Shown here piece by piece: positions 54,727-63,933 of a stretch of DNA of 64,000 nucleotides. This DNA is from Diaporthe sp. PMI_573. Taxonomy: Eukaryota > Ascomycota > Sordariomycetes > Diaporthales > Diaporthaceae. Position 1 is the first letter of the stretch. Each line of letters opens with the position of its first letter. Under the pieces are notes generated by a model. That model was not told the origin of the DNA and did not search any database. It saw only the letters and a program-made list of their open reading frames with translations. The position numbers were made by a program, and so were the translations under genes. The stretch lies in contig JAJTUP010000058.1 of assembly GCA_021399435.1 (NCBI GenBank), positions 1-64,000 of the forward strand. The letters run 5' to 3'.

Positions 54727-55436
54727 GAACGCTTTCTGTTAACGTGAACGGGACTCCCGAGGGAGGTCTCCCGGATGAGCGCTAAATCACCGAGCTGTTT
54801 TTTCAAAGAAGAATGGACAGTTTCCAAAACCTGCGACGTGCAGCTTCAGCCGTGGGAAGGGATAATTTCTGTGCTCGGGAGGTACTTTTCACGATTTAGT
54901 TTACATGTACCAAATTGAAGGACCGTACTTTAAGAAACTTACTTTCTTACCACAAATTAAGACTTAGTCTGGCGTATTTCAAAGATTTAAAAGCTAGACT
55001 GTCAGGAGGTTATGTACCAATACGTAGCCGCAGGCCAACTTACGGTTCCTACAATGTTTCAAAGAGGCTGAAACGATCATTGTGCTGGCCTGACCCGACC
55101 TTTGATATATGGTTTATCTACGTGAGGTATTCTTTCAACGCTTCATTTGCATTTCCTATGAACTCATTTCGCCTTACCACTCGGGGACGGATGCAACAGG
55201 TCAGGTGTGAGATGGTTGATTTTCGTCGTCTGCGGCACTTTCGCCACCTCCCTAATCAGGAAAAAAGTGATACAGACGCTGACAGCTAGTTCTGCCAATC
55301 CCGAGACAAAAGGTACATCCGAGGTACTGGAGTCAGCCAGCGAAATTCACTGAAACGTTGTCTGACAATGTCACAGCACGTCCACGCGTAGGAGAGAATT
55401 TTATACCCCGGCCAAGTCTTTGCGTGGTTAGGACGC

Positions 55437-55910
55437 TCAATGGTTGCCCACTAAGAGAACTTTGGCGTGACTCATCTGCCTGATTCGCAAAGCTCCCAAA
55501 GAACTGAGTAATAAGACTACCTTTCGAATATGGTTTGTCGCTGAGTGCAAACTAACTATAGTTATTATTAGTTGATTATGAGAGAATGAAGGCGTCGTAC
55601 CATCGTGCATAGTCTCCTGTTTGTTTAATAGCGATGGACTGTCGAGGTCCATTTGCGCCGAAGGTTCCGACTTAGTCACATTAGACAAGTCGGGCGTTCT
55701 TGCGTGTATCCCGTCTAAGCTTATAGGAGATCCTGACTGGGTTTGTGATGTCGAACACGGCTCCTCATCAGGCGCGATATTTGCCCTAGCTGCAATGATC
55801 CTTACCGTCAGTAGTAATGCTTCTTCAAGTTCACGAGGCATATTAGGATCTGCTCCGGAACCATCAAAAGACGCCTTTTCTTCGAGCGCTATATTCCAAA
55901 CGTATAGCAT
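55437..55910 (-). CDS. Unrecognised ORF, possibly one exon of a longer gene
   Basis: The frame MLYVWNIALEEKASFDGSGA then EEALLLTVRIIAARANIAPD is a plausible helical protein up to QETMHD. There a GTACGA donor and an ACTATAG acceptor could define a 45-nt intron. The rest is low-complexity or accidental. A - strand frame immediately upstream (56242-55889) may be another exon. No family recognised. Confidence 0.25.
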   Translation of the reverse strand: MLYVWNIALEEKASFDGSGADPNMPRELEEALLLTVRIIAARANIAPDEEPCSTSQTQSGSPISLDGIHARTPDLSNVTKSEPSAQMDLDSPSLLNKQETMHDGTTPSFSHNQLIITIVSLHSATNHIRKVVLLLSSLGALRIRQMSHAKVLLVGNH

Positions 55911-56304
55911 TGTGGAAAACTGCTGTTTAACCCCGACGAAGAATGAGAAATCAAGTCGTAGAATGCTATTAAGCGTAGCATGTATATCCTCAGATGTCCC
56001 TTGACAGAAAATAGGTCCCCAACTAAAGCAATTTCATCGCTGTTCAGAACTCGGGATTGTAAATCGATCGTCCAGGTGAGGGTGAGAGTGATTGGTTGGC
56101 TTCCAACTACTCCAAGCTCGCTACCCCTTATTTGGTTTTTGAACGCGATAGGCCACAGATGCGTGCCCTTTCCTTTTTTTGCTCCCGAAGCGCGGTGCCA
56201 GCTCACGAGGGTGGGGTCCCGCAGTGAGGACTTGATCCTCACACTTCCTGAGGCTGACTATCTCTTCCTGATTACAATCCAAGGTCCGTAGTGTGAAATA
56301 TTTC

Positions 56305-56999
56305 TTATCAGGGACATTGATGGCACCTTTGAAATCTTCCATCTGCCCTTCCACCATGAGACTGTGCTCCTCACTTCACCACTCTCGAGGATAGAGAGCG
56401 GCGCCATTCTCTTTGACGATGGGACAGTGGCAGGATTACAGCAAGTCCGGCCCAGTCACGCCGCTGGTCAAAACTACTTCCTCCCAGCCAGCCGGGTGGA
56501 CGTTGTTTTCGAGCTCTGGAAGTCAGGCCAGCTCAGTAACATACGATTCCAGGACATTGACGTCAAAAGTATTTCGCATGTCGATGCATTCTGGGAAAGC
56601 TTGCCGGATCAGACCATATCTGCTATCGCGGAGCAGTCCTCACGCAGCCAGCAACTCGTTGTGGATAGGGTTCCTTTGCACTGCACCGCGCTGGATGGCA
56701 AACCCGAATTGCATCCGCTACGCAAGGGTGATATCATTCTGGAGTTGAACAAGGAGCGGGTAACACAGAGCTGCGACCTGCGGTACATCTTTACGGACGC
56801 CCATATTCCCGTTCGGGTCCTCCGTGAGGGGAAAGTGGTTGAGTTCTTGGTCCCCACGATACACATCGATCATACGCAGATCAAAGAATTCGTCTACATC
56901 TGCGGGGCTATTATCCACAGACCCTCCCTTCGAGCCCGATTCAGAAGAACGTGTGATTCAGAAGTCTGGGAAAATAAAGTGCACCTTAACGCAGCTTAG
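56305..56999 (+). pseudogene. Nma111-like (HtrA family) PDZ-region fragment
   Basis: The frame carries GDIILELNKERVTQSCDLRY, VRVLREGKVVEFLVPTIHID and FVYICGAIIHRPSLRARFR. It resembles the PDZ-like segment of the fungal pro-apoptotic serine protease Nma111/Ynm3 (pattern GDVLLAIDGK..V....V.VPT....FCGAVLHRPHHAVRQ). The trypsin-like catalytic domains are not present, and the upstream part (GAILFDDGTVAGLQQVRP) is only loosely similar. No ATG lies at the start of the homology. It is a captured or left-over gene piece. Confidence 0.45.
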
Positions 57000-57186
57000 G
57001 AAGGAGTTGAGAGCACATCTGGCACTTGCTACATTGCAGCCATTGTGTCATCACCTGGTCCGAGCATCCCCCCCTTCGCCTCTGTCAGCAAGCAGAGACG
57101 CCAAAGCGACAGCAGCATCTTCCGGGGAGTACAGCGTCCCTACGCCCCAGTCAGCTGTTTCCGATGTAATTATAGTAGGTTCATAG
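57000..57186 (+). pseudogene. Likely pogo transposase C-terminal remnant
   Basis: The frame ending at 57186 closes with GEYSVPTPQSAVSDVIIVGS, similar in style to the SDSECIIVHS end of the intact pogo protein. It stops 89 bp before the outer end of the right 46-bp TIR. The zinc knuckle and catalytic regions are not visible. The identification rests mainly on position, orientation and the shared xIIVxS terminus. Confidence 0.35.
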
Positions 57187-57229
57187 TGTTGTTGTGTTAC
57201 AATTGGCGATACTTGCTACGGTGTAGTGG

Positions 57230-57275
57230 AAAGTGACCGACCCACTTATATGACCGACTCGCTTATAAAGTACGT
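57230..57275 (-). repeat. Right 46-bp TIR of pogo-bounded interval
   Basis: Perfect reverse complement of 30819-30864, followed by TA at 57276. Identity ends at the inner side (CACTTT), beyond which the two flanks differ. Confidence 0.85.
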
Positions 57276-57527
57276 TAATCAATTTAACCAGGGCTAATTT
57301 TACTAACTTCTCTAACCTGCCCCTGTAGCACACAAATCACACGAGAGGTCCTTTTTGACCCTCTCCCTCTGGAGTGGTCGACCTTGGCCTGTGTGCATTG
57401 CAACAGGATACGCTATAGTTCATCTGATCTCCCTCCTAGGCCGGAAAATTCGGCCCTCAGACCCACTATCTGTGACGGCAGCCACTCTCCTCCTTAAACA
57501 CCGAATTACTTCAAGAAGCTTTTTATC

Positions 57528-57830
57528 ATGTCATCTCTCATCAACCCAACACTGATCGTCCCTATCACTGCCCTACGACAGAAACCCTGTTGCACCACCT
57601 ACCCACCTCCTAATTACCAGGACAACCCCGCTCACCTTGCAATAGACGTCGTCCTCGAGCCCATAAATAGTGGTCTTCCTTCCCAGGATATGGGTCACTA
57701 CGCACCCGAATCCAGCCCGAGCCATTCCATACACTCTCGCTATGCAACCAGCAGCCCACCCAGGATGACTGCCGAGCAGCGTGAGCTTAAGACGCTACGC
57801 CGGGACTCAAAGCTCTTAGCGTGCATCTGA
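57528..57830 (+). CDS. Short hypothetical ORF
   Basis: A 100-codon ATG-started frame (MSSLINPTLIVPITALRQKP..) rich in Pro/Ser/Tyr with no domain. It lies just outside the pogo-bounded interval, next to a pogo fragment on the other strand. Weak coding evidence. Confidence 0.2.
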   Translation: MSSLINPTLIVPITALRQKPCCTTYPPPNYQDNPAHLAIDVVLEPINSGLPSQDMGHYAPESSPSHSIHSRYATSSPPRMTAEQRELKTLRRDSKLLACI

Positions 57831-57859
57831 AGGATATTGATCCAAGGGTCAGACAGCGG

Positions 57860-58063
57860 CTACGTGATCCCATACTTGGCCATCATGTTGCGAAGGAGTC
57901 GGAACCAGTTCCCAATGACCTTAGGATCTTCGCAGAGGGCCCTCCGGTGGTCATAAGGCCGATTAAACTTGGTCTTCAAGGCTGGTTGCGCATCCACGAA
58001 GCGTCGGGCCCAGCGCTTACCGACAGGCTTGCCATCACGCGACGCCAATCTCTCACCACACAA
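57860..58063 (-). pseudogene. Pogo transposase fragment (CENP-B HTH region)
   Basis: The - strand frame LASRDGKPVGKRWARRFVDA through NWFRLLRNMMAKYGIT is nearly identical to residues 99-160 of the intact transposase at 22880 (LASRDGKPVGTRWARRFVDA..). Homology stops abruptly on both sides. The intact element's family therefore has at least two relics here; nearby 57290-57335 (TTTTACTAACTTCTCTAACC) also recalls its TIR. Confidence 0.8.
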
Positions 58064-58079
58064 GACCGAATGCGATCGT

Positions 58080-59000
58080 TATGTTGAACTTCACCCAGGC
58101 TGATAGAAGCCTCGACTCTGAGAATGACATACCAAATGCCGTCACGAACAATCATATCCAATATGCTGAGAACCTGAAGTCTACCTGGCAAAGCCTGTGG
58201 AGGGCAGAGTGCGAGTGCCGAGTGGTCATTTGCTGTGGGGTGGAAAAACTCCTCCCACCTGTTGAACCGAGCACAGAAGTTATCGAAAGCCCCTGGATCC
58301 AGATTATAGACGTCTGTCGCAACCCATGCCATGGGTGAAGAATGTATCACAAGTGAGGGTATGCCGCTCAGGAGACTGAAGCGATGAACACTCCAACATA
58401 CCGGCAAGTGGGTGAGACCGACTACTTGAGGTTAGCTTCGCGTATCAAGGATGATTCTGTGTCGCGTCTTACCTTTGAACTCGACAGGCTGAACAGTGGT
58501 GTCTTCTTGTTGAATGTAGGCGCTATTCCCAGTCTGCGGATCAAAATACCATGATCGGCGGGTATCACTATGAGTAGTGGTCTGGTCTCCAGAGGCAGTT
58601 GTGCGGCAGAATAATCCGTCGCACTCGGTCGTACTGGTCCATGATCCGGAGATGGAAGAGCGTCCATCGGAGTTTGTGGTGGCAAGTGAAAGGATGGATG
58701 GAGAAGGCGATTCTTCACAACACCCCATCATGGCCATCAATGAATATTTTAGTGGAGGAAGGGACAATGAGATTCCGTGAGCGATTGCGTATAGGAACTT
58801 GGATGGAGAATGGTGGAGGAGGCTAGCAACTTTCTAAATTCCATTGGAGTATCGACCTTCAGAGGTATGGCTCTTTTTATATCTTGAAATATGCTCTCCG
58901 CCTCGGCGAATGACGCGGCTGAGGCCTCTCGTAACGAGGATTCGAAATCCGTGCGGGAGGCAGCCCATATTTATTTCTAGGCAACGAAGGCTTCTGCATA
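58080..59000. other. No supported gene
   Basis: Overlapping frames of 85-145 codons on - (58407-57976, 58767-58432) have no recognisable motif. A GGATTCGAAATCC block at 58937-58949 resembles a tRNA T-arm, but no acceptor or D-arm partner is visible. Confidence 0.35.
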
Positions 59001-59028
59001 GCCAAGGCAGGTCGAGCTACTCGTTGTA

Positions 59029-59390
59029 TCTTGGCGGGAAGGGATGATCGGAAGACTTACGGCTTTGATCGAGGCATACAACCCTCGTCCAGACCACAGT
59101 GGATGACGTTCCCTGGAGAAGTTCCTCAAACGTGTCCGCGTGCGAACGACACACCTCAAGGAGAAGAAGAACAAGAAAGGAGAGGTTATCCATCGGCCCG
59201 AGGCTATCTTCGGTCTGGCTAAGATATCAGACGGACAGGGAACCAACCGGCCCAGGGTTAAAGAGTTCGCCGCTGGACCGAGGCACGTCGAATTCTGACT
59301 TGAAGACAGGCCCCCGGCGGCAGCAGCTTCGTCCTCTGTCCCAGGTGCCGAGCCACACAGGCCGCATCCAAGAAGAAGGGCAAAGGAGAG
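59029..59390 (+). pseudogene. Argonaute (QDE-2-like) L1/PAZ fragment with two stops
   Basis: One frame reads LTALIEAYNPRPDHSG, stop, then RSLEKFLKRVRVRTTHLKEK, EAIFGLAKISDG, RPRVKEFAAGPRHVEF, stop, LEDRPPAAAA. This is the L1-to-PAZ segment of fungal Argonautes (pattern L..FLKGVRVRTTHL....K.I.GLA..DDG....P.V...GAGPK.V.F.L). Both stops are TGA where relatives have Trp or similar, consistent with G-to-A (RIP-type) change. The MID and PIWI domains (slicer DEDH) and the N domain are not in the flanks. Only a fragment remains, so no function is expected. Confidence 0.65.
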
Positions 59391-59582
59391 ATAACAGAAC
59401 TGTTTATTTGCACCTAGAAATTTAGAAGACGCGATCCTTGAAATCGGGCGTGGCTAGCTGTGAAAGTTGTGATATGGAAAAATTGCTCAATTTAGATGAT
59501 TAAATGGTAAAGAAGTGGCCTCTCTCCACACCATAGTTTGTGTGGGAGACAGGTCACCAGCGACGCCATACCCGCCCTCATC

Positions 59583-59945
59583 ATGGCCTACATCAGGCTG
59601 GACCCGCCCGGCTCCATTCTCGACGAGGTCAGGGGTTTCGTGACGCTGGGCAATAAGGTCGATGGCTGGCCGGGGGTCTGTCACGGCGGAGTGGTGGCGG
59701 CCATACTCGACGAAGTACCAAGCATGCTCACGAGGGTGAATGCGCCCGGGCGCTCGTTCATGACGGCTTACTTGAACGTGACTTACCTGGGGCCTGTGAG
59801 GACGCCGGGCACGATTATGGTGGTGTCAAGGCTAAAGCGGGTGCAAGGGAGGAAAGTGTACGTGGAGTCCGTCGTTGAGGACGAGAATGGGGAGAAGCTG
59901 GCGAAGGCTGACACGCTCTTTGTGGAGACCAGAGCAATGTTATGA
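59583..59945 (+). CDS. Hotdog-fold thioesterase (PaaI/THEM4-like), possibly N-terminally incomplete
   Basis: The frame encodes a hotdog domain with the usual central motif WPGVCHGGVVAAILDEVPSM (HGG..A..DE), then FMTAYLNVTYLGPVRTPGTI and the strand series VVSRLKRVQGRKVYVESVVE. Enzymes of this family hydrolyse acyl-CoA or related thioesters. The frame is open upstream of the ATG to about 59538 and a CAG acceptor-like site is present, so an upstream exon with the N-terminal strand may be lost. From ATG 59583 the product is 120 aa, shorter than most family members (about 160-200). It lies between an Argonaute relic and an NAD(P)-binding enzyme relic. Confidence 0.7.
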   Translation: MAYIRLDPPGSILDEVRGFVTLGNKVDGWPGVCHGGVVAAILDEVPSMLTRVNAPGRSFMTAYLNVTYLGPVRTPGTIMVVSRLKRVQGRKVYVESVVEDENGEKLAKADTLFVETRAML

Positions 59946-60061
59946 GGAGACCAGCCGAAGTCTCGCGAAGAGATAGGCGGCCAAGAAATTGGAGTCGATG
60001 CAAATCAATGGGTATCATGTAAAGAAGTACGCTCGTTCTATTATATATACCGACAAGAATT

Positions 60062-60376
60062 AGTTCTCAGGTTTTGTCGGGACTGGAGCACGACGCCATC
60101 AGGCCGTACGTGCCGCCCCGAGGCGTGGTGCGCGTCGTGGGGTATACGTTCCTCGGGCTGCTGATCAGGAGCGCGGTGAAGGGCCAGTGGAGCCCGACGG
60201 AGCCGATGGGCCGGTTCATGATCGAGATGGCGATGGGGAGGTGGGATAATAGCAAGCTTCAGGGATCGGGAGTTGAGAAGCTCGGGGCGTTCAGCATTGT
60301 TGGTAATGCGGCGTCTGTGGAGAGTGTCGAGGAAATCATAAGTCTTCTGCTGGACTTTCTTCAAGCCTTAACTTAG
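60062..60376 (+). pseudogene. C-terminal fragment of an NAD(P)-binding epimerase-like protein
   Basis: The frame AIRPYVPPRGVVRVVGYTFL, VKGQWSPTEPMGRFMIEMAM, GRWDNSKLQGSGVEKLGAFS, IVGNAA resembles the C-terminus of fungal Rossmann-fold epimerase/reductase-like proteins (GRFMVEMAMGRW, GPGVE..G.F.IV.N). The glycine-rich cofactor site and most of the enzyme are missing. It begins at an acceptor-like TTCTCAG. It lies 114 bp after the thioesterase and on the same strand; the pair may derive from one metabolic locus. Confidence 0.5.
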
Positions 60377-60421
60377 CTCTGAAATCGGCCTTATAACATA
60401 CCCTCATCATATTGGTTCGAC

Positions 60422-60922
60422 ATGTGGCTACTGGACGCCGCCATGTATTCATTTCCACTCGAATGCGTTATAGAGGCTCTGGGAGGAATGAAGATTCTGA
60501 TATCCCTTTTACCTCATATAACACTTCCTTTTCTGCTCTACTCTTCTACGAAGTTTATTACCAATGACGATCCAAACTTAGCATGGTTTACTCGTCTTTG
60601 TATTTGGCGCTACTTCCGACTTTTCCTCAACGTCTACGCTTCTTGAAAATACAAACCTATTTAGTTCTCTGGAATCCAACCCTCGGTCCCGAAGATGTTA
60701 CCTTGGTCAAGCTTGGGATCCGACAATCCTGACTTCGAGGAATGTTTTAGAAGTTGGATATGTACTAGGCCCTCGAACATAATAGTTGTGACAGACCCAG
60801 CTGACAGGGCCAAAGAAGCGGGAAAACGATGCGTTGAGATATGTGAAGGGACCCTAGGAAAGGTCTTGGCTGTCGCTATGGATTTTCTATTTACCGGAAT
60901 AGCCAATAAACGTCTCAGTTAG
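60422..60922 (+). pseudogene. Family-2 glycosyltransferase fragment, frameshifted
   Basis: A membrane-type N-terminus (ILISLLPHITLPFLLYSSTK, LAWFTRLCIWRYFRLFLNVY) is followed, after frame breaks near 60660 and 60715, by NPTLGPEDVTLV and LGSDNPDFEECFRSWICTRP, NIIVVTDPADRAKEAG, FTGIANKR. This is the order found in fungal hyaluronan-synthase-like GT2 proteins (two membrane helices, P..P.V..N..L...DVT.V, F.ECL.SW....P.EIIVVT, ANKR). The catalytic D-x-D and QxxRW regions are missing. The intact hAT inserted 52 bp after the last recognisable block, and the bases right of the hAT (63945-64000) may be the next part of this gene. Confidence 0.6.
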
Positions 60923-60965
60923 CAAAGGCTTTTCCCTTGGTTAAGACAGATCTGATTTCCTTTCG

Positions 60966-60973
60966 GTCAACAA
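60966..60973. repeat. 8-bp target-site duplication of hAT (GTCAACAA)
   Basis: GTCAACAA at 60966-60973 is repeated exactly at 63926-63933, directly outside the two hAT ends. Eight base pairs is the standard hAT duplication length. Confidence 0.9.
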
Positions 60974-61149
60974 CAGGGTGGTCATCCACTCCACCATTTC
61001 TTGGCAGTGGATGGATGGACGTGGATGGAAGGCCCGTGCATCCATTTCCATCCACTCCATCCAGGGTGGTCATCCACTCCACCATTTCTTGGCAGTGGAT
61101 GGATGGACGTGGATGGAAGGCCCGTGCATCCATTTCCATCCACTCCATC
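60974..61149 (+). repeat. 88-bp tandem duplication of the hAT left end
   Basis: 60974-61061 and 61062-61149 are identical copies of the left terminus, including the whole TIR and subterminal CCATCC repeats. The element therefore has two potential left ends in tandem. Confidence 0.9.
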
Positions 61150-61337
61150 AGGCACCCGATTAAGTAATCCATCCATCCACCAGAACTCTCGATGGAATGG
61201 ATGGATGGACAATATCGGAGATTGCCTCGTTTTCGGACTTAAGATAGCGCCAGCCTGCAATCTATTGGTTACCAGGTCTTTTCAGCAGATATAATAATAA
61301 TAAACGCGTCGCGACGCGCTCGAAAATTCAGGTCGAG

Positions 61338-63761
61338 ATGACACAAGACGACCAAACCAACAAACAATCTGCTGAGATCATGTCTTTGCCTTCTTCAGGA
61401 TCGACTGAAGACAATTGGGATGAATTTCCTTGGAATCATTTCCCAGGATATACGAAATCTCAACGTGTGAACAAGACAGTCTCGTGGATATGGGAGTATG
61501 GCTATGATATCCAGTCTGTTGGGGACGATAATAATCGCCGCTGGGTTTGTCGGTTTTGCGTCAAGAAGAGGAAAAGTCCGCCACATAATACATCCTCAAC
61601 AGGGACGCAGAATGCCGAGAAGCACCTATTTAGAGAGCACGAGACCTGGGATCCCACTGGCAAGCGGGAGCCTCCTGTCAAGGTCAAGGAGAAGACTCCG
61701 TCAACAAGTATCGCCACTTACCTCAAACTTGATGCGCACGACCCTCGAGAACAAAGAATTGCGAATAGTCTTGTCGACAATTTTCAACGAACTCGGTTTC
61801 AGCAGTTGTTGGTGTCGTGGATTGTTGATGCCCAAATCTCATTCCGCCAAGCCGAGAATGAACGCTTTCGAGAGATGATCGAATATCTTAACCCGCTCGT
61901 TTCCATCACTCAGGCACATCTCTCTCACCAGACAGTACGGCGACGCATTCTCGAGATCTACAATAGCAATAAGGGGTACATGGTTGGCTTGTTGCGTAAT
62001 GTGCGAGGCAAGATCAATATTTCCTTTGACGGGTGGAGGTCTCGAAACCGCTTTTCATTTACTGGCATTGTTTGTTTTTTTCTCGGTAAAGACGATCTCC
62101 CGCAAAAGCTCGTTCTGGGGATTCCAGAGATTGTCGCTCGTCATACGGGCGAGAACATTGCAGCCGAGGTACTTTCCATCCTCCGAAGCTATTCGATTCA
62201 AGAGAAAATAGGGTACTTTACACTCGACAACGCGTCAAATAACGATACCGCAATAGAGGAGATAGGCAGGGCTCTCGGCTTCGACGGAAAGCGACGTCGA
62301 ATACGCTGCTTTGGTCATATCATCAACCTTGCAGTCAAAGCCCTGCTGTTCGGGCATGACGCTGACGCGTTCGAGTCCGAAATAACCGCGAAAGGGACGA
62401 TCGATGCTGCTCGTCATGAGGCTTGGAGACGCAAAGGCCCGATTGGGAAGTTGCACAACTTTGTTGTCGTCATACATAAGTCCGACGTCCTCACGCAGCT
62501 GCTTCGGAAGTTGCAACAGGACCACTTCGATCGATCAACCAACCCTGACGGCAAGAGGAAACCAAAGGACACTATTCTCGATAACCTTACCCGGTGGCTT
62601 TCCCAACTCTACATGATCCGCCGAGCTATTGAGTTACGACCTTTTCTCGAACAGTTGTGGGAGAATCAGCATCAGGAATGGGAGAGCCTTGTCCGGAAAG
62701 GCAAGAAGAAGCGGTCAGACATTCCATTATACCTTCGAGAGGAGAGCGAGATCAGGGCCACGGACTGGCAGGTCATTATTCTGTTCGAGACTGTGCTCCG
62801 TGTCTTTGAAGATGCTCTTCTTCGTCTCGAAGGCGACGGCAAGATTCGGACTCGAAAAGGTGGCCGCGAAGAGGCATACGGGACAGTGTGGCATGTGATC
62901 ATTGCCTACGAATTTCTTCTCTCGAGAATGGAGGAATGGAAGGCAACCGCTGAACGATATCCCGATCCGGAGCACTTCAGAATTAACATCAACCTGGCTT
63001 GGAAGAAGCTTGACGAGTATTACAACCTCTTGGATGAGACACCGGTCTATTATGCCGCAATCGCTCTACATCCTGCCTTCCGATGGGACTATATCGAGGA
63101 CATATGGAGAGGTCGTTCGGACTGGATCATCAAGGCCAAGGATCTTGTACAAGAGCTTTGGGAGTCCACGTACAGGGAAATGCCGATCTCCGTTGAGGAA
63201 AGGTCTAGGCCGAAACGGAAATACCCTCGAATCTTCGAGTCGGAGATGGACAAGTACGAGAGAGACTGGCGAGAGGAATCGAGCAGTCAATTCGGAAGTC
63301 CGGCAGTAGCGAACCTTGGTGATGAGTGGCAACAATGGCAGCGATCTCGTGAGTTTGGGGACCACGAGGTGATGGACGCATTGGCGTATTGGCACAGGAA
63401 GCGGGCAACTTACCCCCGGCTAGCTCAAATGGCCCTTGATATATACGCTGTGGTGCCTATGAGCGCTGACGTGGAGAGGCTCTTTTCAACCTGTGGTCAG
63501 ATGCTCAGTCCTCTGAGGAACCGATCCGAGGCAAATACGATATCGATCGTACAGACGTTGCGGAATTGGATCCAGATGGGCCATATCTCATCAACAGAAT
63601 CGTTTCTTGACGGGCCGGCGGAGGTGCGAGGACAGACAATCAGGGAAGCAAAAGACATTAGTCTGGGAGGAGGAGTTCCAACTATGGCTGTAGATAACGA
63701 CCTTGACCTCGATCAGGACGTCCCGGATGCTCCTGAAGTAGCAGCGCCTATACCGCAATAG
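61338..63761 (+). CDS. hAT transposase, intact, 807 aa
   Basis: Single-exon cut-and-paste transposase. Residues about 70-105 form a BED zinc finger (VCRFCVKKRKSPPHN, HLFREHE). The first catalytic Asp is in INISFDGWRSRNRF, the second in YFTLDNASNNDT, and the GPIGKLHNFVVVIHKSD block precedes the helical insertion. The conserved Glu lies in the C-terminal dimerisation domain (MSADVERLFSTCGQMLSPLR, NTISIVQTLRNWI). It shares clear protein similarity with the copies at 26504 and 10905, making three hAT lineages of one clade in the window. The ATG at 61338 is 364 bp from the left end; the stop is 164 bp from the right end. Confidence 0.93.
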   Translation: MTQDDQTNKQSAEIMSLPSSGSTEDNWDEFPWNHFPGYTKSQRVNKTVSWIWEYGYDIQSVGDDNNRRWVCRFCVKKRKSPPHNTSSTGTQNAEKHLFREHETWDPTGKREPPVKVKEKTPSTSIATYLKLDAHDPREQRIANSLVDNFQRTRFQQLLVSWIVDAQISFRQAENERFREMIEYLNPLVSITQAHLSHQTVRRRILEIYNSNKGYMVGLLRNVRGKINISFDGWRSRNRFSFTGIVCFFLGKDDLPQKLVLGIPEIVARHTGENIAAEVLSILRSYSIQEKIGYFTLDNASNNDTAIEEIGRALGFDGKRRRIRCFGHIINLAVKALLFGHDADAFESEITAKGTIDAARHEAWRRKGPIGKLHNFVVVIHKSDVLTQLLRKLQQDHFDRSTNPDGKRKPKDTILDNLTRWLSQLYMIRRAIELRPFLEQLWENQHQEWESLVRKGKKKRSDIPLYLREESEIRATDWQVIILFETVLRVFEDALLRLEGDGKIRTRKGGREEAYGTVWHVIIAYEFLLSRMEEWKATAERYPDPEHFRININLAWKKLDEYYNLLDETPVYYAAIALHPAFRWDYIEDIWRGRSDWIIKAKDLVQELWESTYREMPISVEERSRPKRKYPRIFESEMDKYERDWREESSSQFGSPAVANLGDEWQQWQRSREFGDHEVMDALAYWHRKRATYPRLAQMALDIYAVVPMSADVERLFSTCGQMLSPLRNRSEANTISIVQTLRNWIQMGHISSTESFLDGPAEVRGQTIREAKDISLGGGVPTMAVDNDLDLDQDVPDAPEVAAPIPQ

Positions 63762-63933
63762 GAAGGCGACAGGGGTTGCAATTAGCGTCCACCGCGTCCA
63801 TTCCACCGTCCATCCATCCACTGAAGTGCCTGGTGGATCCATTCCACCAGGAAATTGCTTACATAAGTCCACCATCCATTCCACCAGACCCCTTGGTGGA
63901 TGGAGTGGAGTGGATGACCACTCTGGTCAACAA

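Larger units (their letters stand above)
30819..57275 (+). mobile_element. Putative 26.5-kb interval bounded by pogo-type TIRs
   Basis: A perfect 46-bp inverted repeat starts with ACGTACTTTATAAGCGAGTC at 30819 and is repeated as reverse complement ending at 57275. TA flanks both outer sides (30817-30818 and 57276-57277). The intact pogo in this window also begins ACGTA after TA. A pogo transposase N-terminus starts 99 bp inside the left end (30918). A likely pogo C-terminus in the same orientation stops 89 bp inside the right end (57186). These distances are what a normal compact pogo element would have, so both ends probably belong to one element that now contains about 26 kb of other DNA. 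Whether this arose by nested insertion or forms a mobile composite cannot be decided from the sequence alone. Confidence 0.5.
60974..63925 (+). mobile_element. Complete hAT transposon
   Basis: A 2952-bp element with terminal repeats CAGGGTGGTCATCCACTCCA (left) and CAGAGTGGTCATCCACTCCA (right, as complement), one mismatch in 20 bp, and a perfect 8-bp target duplication. It encodes one intact transposase. Subterminal regions are full of GGATGG/CCATCC motifs on both sides, the expected hAT transposase binding repeats. The intact ORF and perfect duplication indicate recent insertion. Confidence 0.93.

Noticed and set aside
58925..58955. tRNA T-arm-like GGATTCGAAATCC
   Set aside because: No matching acceptor stem, D-arm or anticodon arm could be drawn around it, so no tRNA is called.
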